Below, piece after piece: positions 26,056 through 32,653 of a stretch of DNA of 32,653 nucleotides. The notes under the pieces are model-generated. The model was not told the DNA's origin, did no database searches, and worked only from the letters and a program-made list of their open reading frames with translations. How positions within the stretch are numbered: position 1 is the first letter of the stretch; the number at the start of each line of letters is the position of its first letter. The stretch lies in the NCBI GenBank assembly GCA_003240755.1, contig QFNF01000037.1, positions 1-32,653 on the forward strand, given 5' to 3'. The position numbers and the translations under genes are program-made. The stretch is from Sphingomonas hengshuiensis. GTDB lineage: Bacteria > Pseudomonadota > Alphaproteobacteria > Sphingomonadales > Sphingomonadaceae.

Positions 26056-29000
26056 TCAGTGGAAATCGCGCGACCTGGGCACCAGCCGCACGTCGCGCGG
26101 ATGGCGCGCCGCGATCGGGCGGGTCGCCTCGCGCCCCGACGGCGCGGCCTCGCCCAGCGTGTCGAGCAGGTCGCTGCGATCGTGCACCCGTGCGCCCATC
26201 AGGTGGACGATCCCCTCGCGACTACGCTGCACCTCACCCTCGACCAGCATCAGCCGCGCGCCCATCACCTCGCGCCGATACGCCTCGAACAGGCGCGCCC
26301 ACAGCACGACGTTGGTGATGCCGCTCTCGTCTTCCAGCGTGACGAAGATGGCATTGCCCTTGCCCGGCCGCTGCCGGACGAGGACGAGCCCCGCCGCGAT
26401 CACTTTCGTCCCCGCCTCTACCGACCCGATCTCGGCGCAACTGGCCACCCCCATCCGCTGCAATCGATGGCGCAGGAATTGCAGCGGATGGCCTTTCAGC
26501 GACAGGCGCAGCGTCTGGTAGTCGGTCACGACATGCTCGACATCAGGCATCGCGGGCAGCGTCATGGCGGGCTCGGTGCCCAGTTCGGCGGCACGGGCAT
26601 GGGCGAACAGCGGCAATTCGGCGTCGGGCGTGCGCCGTACCTCCCACAATGCCTCGCGCCGGTCGTACCCGATCGACCGGAACGCATCGGCATCGGCCAG
26701 CAGGCGCAGCGCGCGCTGCGGCAGCCTTGCCCGCCGCGCCAGTTCCTCGACCCCGGCAAAGGGTCGCGCCGCGACGATCGCCTCCGCCCAGGTCGCGCGA
26801 AACCCGTCCATCTGCCGGAACCCCAGCCGCAGCGACTGTCCACCATCCTCCAGCAGATTGTCCCACTGACTGACGTTCACGTCGATGCCCCGCACCGGCA
26901 CCTTATGGTCGCGCGCGTCGCGGACGATCTGTGCCGGCGCATAGAATCCCATCGGCTGCGAATTGAGCAGCGCGCAGGCGAACGCCGCCGGATGGCGGCA
27001 TTTGATCCACGACGACACATAGACCAGCCGCGCGAACGACAGCGCATGGCTCTCGGGAAAGCCATAGCTGCCAAACCCCTCGATCTGGCGGAAACAGCGT
27101 TCGGCGAAGTCGGGTTCGTAGCCGCGCCGGGTCATGCCCGCGATCAGCTTGTCGCGCAGCCGATCGATCGTACCGGGATTGCGGAACGTCGCCATCGCCC
27201 GGCGCAATTCGTTCGCCTCGCCGGGTTTGAAGTCGGCGGCGACGATCGCCAGCTTCATCACCTGCTCCTGGAACAGCGGCACCCCGTACGTCTTGTCCAG
27301 CAGCGCCTTTAATTCGTCAGAATCGTGTGGCGGCTTGGGTGATGGGTACGTCACCACTTCCTTCGCGGCGCGCCTGCGCAGATAGGGGTGCACCATGTCG
27401 CCCTCGATCGGCCCCGGCCGCACGATCGCCACCTGGACCGACAGGTCGTACAGGTTTTCGGGCTTCAGCCGCGGCAGCATGTTCATCTGCGCGCGGCTCT
27501 CGACCTGGAACACGCCGATGCTGTCGCCCCTGTGCAGCATCGCGTACACATCCTTGTCGTCGGCCTTCAGGTCGACGGTCAGGTCGTGCTCGCCCAAGCC
27601 ATGCTGCCTGAGCAGGTCGAACGCCTTGCGGATGCAGGTCAGCATGCCGAGCGCCAGCACATCGACCTTCATCAGCCCCAGCGCGTCGATATCGTCCTTG
27701 TCCCATTCGATGAAGGTCCGCCCCGCCATCGCGCCGTTGTGGATCGGCACCATTTCGTCGAGGCGCCCCTGCGTCAGCACGAACCCGCCGACATGCTGCG
27801 ACAGGTGGCGGGGGAATTGCAGGATCTGATCGACCAGCCAGCGCAACTGCGCGATCCGGGGATTGTCGATGTCGAACCCGGCGCTGGTATAGCGCCGCGC
27901 CTCCATCGCGCCCGCAAAGCTGCCCCATACGGTGCTGCCCAGCCGCTGCGTCACGTCACGGGTCAGGCCCAGTACCTTGCCGACCTCGCCCACCGCGCTC
28001 CTCGGGCGATAATGGATGACGGTCGCGGCGATCCCGGCACGCTCGCGGCCATAGCGGGCATAGATATACTGGATCACCTCCTCGCGCCGTTCATGTTCGA
28101 AATCGACGTCGATATCGGGCGGCTCGCCGCGCTGCTCGGACACGAAGCGCGAGAACAGCAGGTCGTGCTCGCTCGGATCGACCGAGGTGACGCCCAGCAG
28201 GAAGCACACGATCGAATTGGCCGCCGACCCGCGCCCCTGACACAATATCGGCGGTTCGCACGACCGTGCGAAGCGGACGAGGTCGTGGACCGTCAGGAAA
28301 TAATACGCATATTTTTCCTGACGGATCAGCGCGAACTCCTCGTCCAGCCGCCGCCGCACCTTGTCGGGCAGGTCGGAGCCGTAGCGGTCATGCGCGGCGG
28401 TCATCACCAGATGCTCCAGCCAGTCCTGCGCCTCCCATCCCTCCGGCACCGGCTCATGGGGATATTCATATTTCAGGTCGGTCAGGCGAAAGGCGATGCG
28501 CCTCAGCAGCGCGACGCTTTCGTCCACCGCCTCCGGACAGTCGCGGAACAGCCGCGCCATCTCGACCGGAGCCTTCAGATGCCGTTCGGCATTGGCCGCC
28601 AGCCGCCGCCCGGCAGCGGCGATCGTCGTGCCCTCCCGAATACAGGTCAGCACGTCGTGGAGCGGGCGCTGCCCGTGCGTCGCATAGAGCGCGTCGTTGG
28701 TCGCGAGCAGCGGCACGCCGACATCGCGTGCCACCGCGATCCGCGCCGCCAGGCGCCGCCGGTCGCGCCCGCCGCGCGGCATCGCGGCCGCCAGCCATAC
28801 CCGCCCCGGACAGGCATCGCGCAGCCGCGCCAGGAGCGTCGCATCCGGCACGGTGACGATCAGCAACAGGCCCTCCTGCCATTCGAGCAGATCGGCAAGT
28901 TCGAGGGTGCAGTCGCCCTTCTTCGCCCTGCGATTGCCGGTGCTGAGCAACCGGGTCAGCCGTCCCCATGCCGCCCGGTCGACGGGATAGGCCACGATAT

Positions 29001-29259
29001 CCGGCGTCCCGTCGGCGAATACCAGCCGCGCCCCGACGACCAGGTCGAAGTCATATTCGGGCAGCCCCGCCTCGCATCGCCCCTCGTTCGCCTTCCTGAG
29101 CGCGAGATACGCCTGCACCACGCCCGCAACGGTATTGCGGTCGGCAATCCCGATCCCGGCCATTTCGAGTTCGTTCGCACGCGCCACCATGTCGGCCGGC
29201 GCCGACGCCCCGCGCAGGAACGAGAAATACGTCGCGGCGATCAGTTCGGCGAAGGGCAT
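26056..29259 (-). CDS. dnaE2: Error-prone DNA polymerase DnaE2 (ImuC)
   Basis: The 1067-residue product is a C-family polymerase of the DnaE2/ImuC branch, which performs damage-induced translesion synthesis. The N-terminal PHP domain starts with FAELIAATYFSFLRGASAP. The polymerase palm has PDIDVDF at 381-387 and LMKVDVLAL with Asp533, the catalytic aspartates. GRGSAANSIVCFLLGVT at 342-358 precedes them, and an OB-fold near the end (ITNVVLWARLFE) is present. Length is normal. Some PHP metal ligands appear replaced, as usual in DnaE2. It is the last gene of the SOS cassette imuA-imuB-dnaE2. The ATG at 29259 has no obvious ribosome binding site, and repeats fill the 204-base gap after imuB. Confidence 0.96.
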   Translation of the reverse strand: MPFAELIAATYFSFLRGASAPADMVARANELEMAGIGIADRNTVAGVVQAYLALRKANEGRCEAGLPEYDFDLVVGARLVFADGTPDIVAYPVDRAAWGRLTRLLSTGNRRAKKGDCTLELADLLEWQEGLLLIVTVPDATLLARLRDACPGRVWLAAAMPRGGRDRRRLAARIAVARDVGVPLLATNDALYATHGQRPLHDVLTCIREGTTIAAAGRRLAANAERHLKAPVEMARLFRDCPEAVDESVALLRRIAFRLTDLKYEYPHEPVPEGWEAQDWLEHLVMTAAHDRYGSDLPDKVRRRLDEEFALIRQEKYAYYFLTVHDLVRFARSCEPPILCQGRGSAANSIVCFLLGVTSVDPSEHDLLFSRFVSEQRGEPPDIDVDFEHERREEVIQYIYARYGRERAGIAATVIHYRPRSAVGEVGKVLGLTRDVTQRLGSTVWGSFAGAMEARRYTSAGFDIDNPRIAQLRWLVDQILQFPRHLSQHVGGFVLTQGRLDEMVPIHNGAMAGRTFIEWDKDDIDALGLMKVDVLALGMLTCIRKAFDLLRQHGLGEHDLTVDLKADDKDVYAMLHRGDSIGVFQVESRAQMNMLPRLKPENLYDLSVQVAIVRPGPIEGDMVHPYLRRRAAKEVVTYPSPKPPHDSDELKALLDKTYGVPLFQEQVMKLAIVAADFKPGEANELRRAMATFRNPGTIDRLRDKLIAGMTRRGYEPDFAERCFRQIEGFGSYGFPESHALSFARLVYVSSWIKCRHPAAFACALLNSQPMGFYAPAQIVRDARDHKVPVRGIDVNVSQWDNLLEDGGQSLRLGFRQMDGFRATWAEAIVAARPFAGVEELARRARLPQRALRLLADADAFRSIGYDRREALWEVRRTPDAELPLFAHARAAELGTEPAMTLPAMPDVEHVVTDYQTLRLSLKGHPLQFLRHRLQRMGVASCAEIGSVEAGTKVIAAGLVLVRQRPGKGNAIFVTLEDESGITNVVLWARLFEAYRREVMGARLMLVEGEVQRSREGIVHLMGARVHDRSDLLDTLGEAAPSGREATRPIAARHPRDVRLVPRSRDFH

Positions 29260-29290
29260 GTCACGAACGCGCCGTGCCCGCCACGCCGCC

Positions 29291-29318
29291 CGTCATCCCG
29301 GCCTGCGCCGGGATGACG
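29291..29318. repeat. Hairpin repeat, family B unit
   Basis: CGTCATCCCGGC and GCCGGGATGACG form a compact hairpin in the imuB-dnaE2 gap, 32 bases before the dnaE2 start codon. It is followed by the longer inverted repeat at 29354-29449. Confidence 0.8.
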
Positions 29319-29353
29319 ACGTGATGAGCAACCTGCGTCATCACCCCACCCTT

Positions 29354-29449
29354 CGTCATTTCCGCGTAGGCGGGGATCCATTCACGCCGACGGTGCGGAT
29401 AGGATCGAACCGCCAGTGCATATGGATTCCCGCCTTCGCGGGAATGACG
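29354..29449. repeat. Dispersed inverted repeat, family B, inside the imu operon
   Basis: CGTCATTTCCGCGTAGGCGG plus GGATCCATT and ATATGGATTCCC plus GCCTTCGCGGGAATGACG face each other over 96 bases. Together with the adjacent hairpin it occupies most of the gap between imuB and dnaE2. The arms carry several mismatches, so it is older than the copy at 14686. Confidence 0.85.
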
Positions 29450-29463
29450 GGGCCGGGGCATCG

Positions 29464-31020
29464 TCACGCGAACACCCCATGCACATACCATAGCGGATCG
29501 GGCGTCTCGCGGTCGTACAGGCCATGGCGAAATATCCAGTAGCGCCGCCCGCGCACGTCCTCGACCCGGTAGTAATCGCGGGTGCGTGTCCTTTCCTGTC
29601 CGCGCCGCCACCACTGCGCCGCGATCCGTTCCGGCCCTTCGAACCGGATCACGTCGTGCAGCATCCGCCGCCAGCGGAAGCGGTGCGGCGGGCCGTCGGG
29701 CACTTCGGCCATCACCTCGATCCGCTGCGGCGGGTCGAACAGGTGGATCGGACGCAGCGGCGGTTCGCCGGTTTCCGGCGCGTCCCAGCCGGTCGGCGCG
29801 AGCATGTCGATCGCCGGCATGGTCAGCACGCCCTGTTCGGGCAGGTGGCTGTCGCCCGGACAGACCCGTGCGATCCGCCCGCGTCCCAGCCGGGTGGTCA
29901 GCCGGTCGACCAGCGCCGCCATCGCTTCCTCGCTCACCGCGCCCCCTTCAAGCTGCAACTGGGTCGGGGCGAGCGGCTCGAGCGCAGGCACGCTCAGGCG
30001 GATCATGTCGAAGCCGAAACCCGGATCGATCGGGTCGGACAGCGCATCGATCCGTTCGCGGAACAGACGCAGGACCGATGGTGGATCGCGCAGGGGAAGG
30101 CCGCTTTCGACCGCCAGGTCGCGCAGCGCACCGTCGGCCCGGTACAACCGCACCGCAAAGCGCCGCCCGCCGCGATCGCGCGCGGTCAGTTCCTGCTCCG
30201 CCTCCGTCGCCAGATCGCCGATCGTCGCCAGCACGTCGCCGTCGCGCGCGATCGGTTCGGCGAAGCGCCGTTCGAAGAACAGGGCCGGCAGCGCCCGGCG
30301 GGGCCGCAACCGCTGGTCGGTATCGCCCAGCAACCGCGCGAGTGCCGCCACCGTCTCCTCCCCGAAACGGGCCGCGATCGGCGCGGTCGGGCGGCTGGCG
30401 AGATCGCCGATGGTGCGCAGGCCCGCGCGGCGGAGCGCCACCGCAATCTCGTCATCCAGCCGCAGTGCCGTCACCCCCAGGCGCCGGATCGCCGCCGCCT
30501 CGCTGGCCGCCGGTGCGCTCTGGAACCGTGCCAGCGCCTGCGCCGCATCGGGCGTGTCGGCCAGCGCGTGGCGCAGCGTTCCGAACCGGGCAAGCCGCGC
30601 CTCGACCTCCGCGACCAGCGCCCCTTCCCCGCCGAACAGATGCGCGCAGCCGGTGACGTCCAATGTCACCCCGTCGCCGCCATCGAGCGCGACCAGCGGC
30701 GTGAACCGGTCGCAGGCGTCCGCAATCCGCTCCAGCCAGCCATGGTCGGCGAACGGATCGGCATCGACCACCGCCAGTTCGGGCAGCAGCGCGCGGGCAT
30801 CGGCCAGCGCCATGCCGGGGGCGATTCCCCTGTCCAGGGCTTGCGGGTCGGCGGCGGCGATGCGCAAGGCGCCGCGCACCGTCTCGACACAGACGAACGG
30901 CGCGTCATCCGGTACGGCGCAGGGGGATTGGCGCAACAGCCGGTCGCTGGGCAGGAACGGCCACCACAGCGCCAGATGGCGTCGGCCGCTGGACCGGGCT
31001 GGTGAAGACGGCTTGCTCAC
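29464..31020 (-). CDS. imuB: ImuB, inactive Y-family polymerase-like protein
   Basis: The 518-residue product has the Y-family polymerase outline with RHLALWWPFLPSDRLLR at the start. It lacks the catalytic acidic pair, as expected for ImuB, which acts as the clamp-binding hub that brings DnaE2 to lesions. The region AAADPQALDRGIAPGMALADARALLPEL and the helix-hairpin-helix IRRLGVTALRLDDEIAVALRRAGLRTIGDLASRP follow. The C-terminus includes the ImuB tail (RVEDVRGRRYWIFRHGLY). GTG at 31020 is chosen because GGAG precedes it by eight bases; no ATG lies close, though an in-frame ATG at 31047 is possible. The first 116 bases overlap the end of imuA in another frame, so translation is coupled. Confidence 0.9.
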   Translation of the reverse strand: MSKPSSPARSSGRRHLALWWPFLPSDRLLRQSPCAVPDDAPFVCVETVRGALRIAAADPQALDRGIAPGMALADARALLPELAVVDADPFADHGWLERIADACDRFTPLVALDGGDGVTLDVTGCAHLFGGEGALVAEVEARLARFGTLRHALADTPDAAQALARFQSAPAASEAAAIRRLGVTALRLDDEIAVALRRAGLRTIGDLASRPTAPIAARFGEETVAALARLLGDTDQRLRPRRALPALFFERRFAEPIARDGDVLATIGDLATEAEQELTARDRGGRRFAVRLYRADGALRDLAVESGLPLRDPPSVLRLFRERIDALSDPIDPGFGFDMIRLSVPALEPLAPTQLQLEGGAVSEEAMAALVDRLTTRLGRGRIARVCPGDSHLPEQGVLTMPAIDMLAPTGWDAPETGEPPLRPIHLFDPPQRIEVMAEVPDGPPHRFRWRRMLHDVIRFEGPERIAAQWWRRGQERTRTRDYYRVEDVRGRRYWIFRHGLYDRETPDPLWYVHGVFA

Positions 31021-31696
31021 GGTTCCACTCCACTTGCCAGCGACCATCGGCACCCCGGCCGCGCTGACGCAATAATTCCAGGTCGAAGGTCGGATGGCCC
31101 GGCGCATTGGCGGGCAAGGGCTGCGACGCACAGGAGCGCACCGCCCAGCGGGTATCGGCGGCGCTCGCCACCGGGGTCGCGGCGATGCGCAGCAGCAGCG
31201 CCGTCACCCCGCTCTCCTCTGCGGCCAGCGCAAGGCGACGGCTGGCGGTCAGGTCGAGCATTTTCGGATCGCGGTGCAGTTCGATCACCGCCACCCCCAC
31301 CCCGGCGCAGCGCACGACATCGGCCGCGGCGCGCAGCACCGACAGCGGGTCAGGCAACAGCCCCAGCAGCAGGCGGGCGGGATCGACGCCGATCTCGACC
31401 AGTCCCGGTGCGTGCAGATGCCCCCCGTCGCGGACCACCGCCGCCTCGCGCAACCACACGATGCCGCCGCCCAGCCGAACCGCGAGCATGCCGGCAAAGC
31501 CGGTCGCGCTGCCGGCATCGCCAATGTCCAGCGCAAAGATTTCGTGCACCCGACCGCGTGCGACCCCGCCATCCAGCGCCGCATCGATATCGCCATGCCC
31601 GGTCGCCACCCGAACCACCTTGCCCACCGGCGCGCACCGCTCCATCGCGGCGACGCGACGTTTCAGCGCGGACAGTACGGACGACTCAACGTTCAT
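30905..31696 (-). CDS. imuA: ImuA, SOS mutagenesis cassette RecA-like protein
   Basis: The 263-residue protein is related to RecA/SulA and is ImuA of the imuA-imuB-dnaE2 cassette. It binds RecA and is needed for induced mutagenesis. VATGHGDIDAALDGGVARGRVHEIFA is the typical N-terminal segment, and GGGIVWLREA, HAPGLVEIGVDPARLLL and VRCAGVGVAVIEL follow. No working Walker A loop is seen, as is normal. The ATG at 31696 sits inside a perfect SOS box, so LexA would cover the start region. It leads the operon and overlaps imuB by 116 bases, encoding a Pro/Ala-rich tail in that overlap. Confidence 0.9.
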   Translation of the reverse strand: MNVESSVLSALKRRVAAMERCAPVGKVVRVATGHGDIDAALDGGVARGRVHEIFALDIGDAGSATGFAGMLAVRLGGGIVWLREAAVVRDGGHLHAPGLVEIGVDPARLLLGLLPDPLSVLRAAADVVRCAGVGVAVIELHRDPKMLDLTASRRLALAAEESGVTALLLRIAATPVASAADTRWAVRSCASQPLPANAPGHPTFDLELLRQRGRGADGRWQVEWNREQAVFTSPVQRPTPSGAVVAVPAQRPAVAPIPLRRTG

Positions 31697-31705
31697 GATT
31701 TGTTC
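31691..31705 (-). promoter_or_regulatory. SOS (LexA) box, GTTC-N7-GTTC
   Basis: GTTCATGATTTGTTC on the plus strand is an exact match to the alphaproteobacterial LexA site, a direct repeat of GTTC with seven bases between. It includes the imuA start codon (CAT at 31694-31696). LexA bound here would block transcription of imuA-imuB-dnaE2 until DNA damage. Confidence 0.88.
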
Positions 31706-31790
31706 TTATCGCGCTTCGGTTGCGGATTCGTCAATCCGGTTGGATTGGAATGATTTCTCGTGGCGGGACGAAGGTCGTTCTGCCTCCTCT

Positions 31791-31885
31791 CGTCACTCCC
31801 GCGCAGGCGGGAGCCCATATACGCCAGCGTGGCGAATCCAGCCGAAACGTCAGCGTTTATGGATTCCCGCCTGCGCGGGAATGAC
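31791..31885. repeat. Dispersed inverted repeat, family B
   Basis: CGTCACTCCCGCGCAGGCGG plus GAGCCCATATACGC pairs with GCGTTTATGGATTCC plus CGCCTGCGCGGGAATGAC. The internal TATACGC and GCGTTTATGG segments are shared with the copy at 14686-14781. It lies upstream of imuA, between it and the insertion sequence. Confidence 0.85.
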
Positions 31886-31922
31886 AGAAATAGTAACCAT
31901 CGCGAAATGTCGATCGGTCCTA

Positions 31923-32653
31923 GGGTCTGTGGGGATTCATCGTGAATTGATGATGGCGGCGGAGAGGTAGATCACAGCCTCGAAGCTGCGATCGGTTTTG
32001 CAAGCACGCATGGCGATGCGCTTGAACTCTTTGAGCTTGCAAAAGAAGTTCTCAATGAGGTGCCGCCATGCGTAGATGGCGGGGTCGATCTTGCGTGCGC
32101 CAATGCGCCGTGGGCGTTGCTGTCGAATGCCTTGTCCGCGATTAGGCCATCGAAGGCGATCCCGTCGATCAACGGCGGAACGCCGACGGTGTCAAAGCGA
32201 TGTCCCGGCATCAGGTGGAAGCGCACGAGGTTGCCCAATGCATCGGTCAGCGCGAGGATCTTGGTCGTCATGCCGCCTTTGGAGCGGCCAATGGCCTGGC
32301 TCTGAGTCCCCCTTTTGCGCCCTGGCCGTGGCGGTGGACTTTCACGATCGTTGCATCGACCATGGCATATTCGAGGTCCGGCTCGTCCGACAGTTCATTA
32401 AATATCCGTTTGAAGACATCGGCTTCGCGCCAGTCGCGAAAGCGCCGGAAGGCCGTACTCCAGTTGCCGAAACGCTCCGGCAGATCACGCCACGGGCTGC
32501 CCGTGCGCGCGATCCACAACACCGCCTCCACAAATAACCGATTGTCTCGGCCGCTTCGACCGGGGTCAGTCCGCTTGCCTAAACAATGCGGCTCGATCTT
32601 CGCCCATTGAGCGTCCGTCAGTATGTCCCGATCCATCCGCAACGTGAATCACA
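31923..32653 (-). mobile_element. IS5-family insertion sequence (IS427-like group), cut by the window edge
   Basis: The left end is GGGTCTGTGGGGATTCATCG at 31923. The other end reads inward as TGTGATTCACGTTGCGG at the window limit, so the terminal repeats match in part (TCTGTG, GATTCA, CGT), with the last few bases outside. A CTA flanks the left end as a possible target duplication. The element carries a two-frame transposase on the minus strand with an A4G5 slippery stretch, typical of this group. Confidence 0.8.
31937..32636 (-). pseudogene. IS5-family transposase, programmed-frameshift type, disabled by an internal deletion
   Basis: The first frame (start at 32636, or 32642) has MDRDILTDAQWAKIEPHCLG and the first catalytic aspartate in MVDATIVK, ending after KAA at 32268. 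The second frame continues the protein (TQSQAIGRSKGGMTTKILALTD) after a -1 shift at GCAAAAGGGGG (32308-32318). That much is normal. Past ADKAFDSNA near 32123, however, roughly 20 residues are missing and the frame changes. The real end (YAWRHLIENFFCKLKEFKRIAMR to AIINSR, stop at 31937) is in yet another frame, so the catalytic glutamate in IENFF cannot be joined. This copy should be unable to transpose alone. Confidence 0.8.

Noticed and set aside
29261..29614. Small minus-strand ORF over the imuB-dnaE2 repeats
   Set aside because: Its sequence derives from the palindromic repeats (SREGGNP-type peptides) and it overlaps the imuB end.

Overview
The window is a GC-rich alphaproteobacterial chromosome segment, most likely from a sphingomonad (Sphingomonas or a close relative). 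This rests on the Caulobacter-like xylonate dehydratase, the imuA-imuB-dnaE2 mutagenesis cassette with a GTTC-N7-GTTC SOS box, and two dispersed palindromic repeat families that I recall as common in Sphingomonadales (a TTCGACAAGCTCAG/CTCGAAGCAAACGG type and a GGAATCC/GGATTCC type). There is no rRNA, tRNA, CRISPR array or prophage. The only mobile element is a damaged IS5-family copy at the right edge.

Layout. (1) 1-3424: a sugar-acid module. A FucP/GluP-type MFS sugar transporter and the first codons of a downstream gene lie on the minus strand, divergent from a XylD-type D-xylonate dehydratase; the shared spacer holds facing candidate promoters and a palindrome. (2) 3425-6804: a repeat-filled spacer, then two translationally coupled DUF4139 paralogues. 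(3) 6798-9891: two minus-strand MFS transporters, one LplT-like and one MFS_3 type with a C-terminal soluble domain. (4) 9969-10280: a DUF167 (YggU) protein. (5) 10426-14677: a complete but divergently split counterpart of the E. coli yjfIJKLMC cluster. yjfI-pspA/yjfJ-yjfC (DUF2170, PspA, glutathionylspermidine-synthase-like ATP-grasp ligase) is on the minus strand and yjfK-yjfL-yjfM (DUF2491, DUF350, DUF1190 lipoprotein) on the plus strand, around a 206-bp spacer with a long inverted repeat. (6) 14752-15249: a low-molecular-weight protein tyrosine phosphatase whose last codons come from a dispersed repeat.

(7) 15467-26000: a carbon-scavenging block. cstA and ybdD overlap and probably form a pyruvate uptake unit. 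They are followed by an MHS-type MFS transporter, divergent acetyl-CoA synthetase (acs), a LuxR-type response regulator (crbR-like) and, convergent to it, a hybrid histidine kinase with an SLC5 (sodium/solute symporter-like) sensor, STAC-like linker, PAS, kinase and receiver (crbS-like). This matches the CrbS/CrbR (MxtR/ErdR) acetate-switch system next to its main known target, acs. (8) 26056-31696: the SOS mutagenesis cassette imuA-imuB-dnaE2 on the minus strand, with a perfect SOS box overlapping the imuA start codon and repeats between imuB and dnaE2. (9) 31923 to the window end: an IS5-family (IS427-like) insertion sequence whose transposase has a normal programmed-frameshift site and, further on, a disabling internal deletion.

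Most genes belong to recognisable families. The parts with least known biology are the split PspA/YjfC cluster and the tandem DUF4139 pair. Coordinates come from reading the sequence; no alignments, GC calculations or database searches were run.
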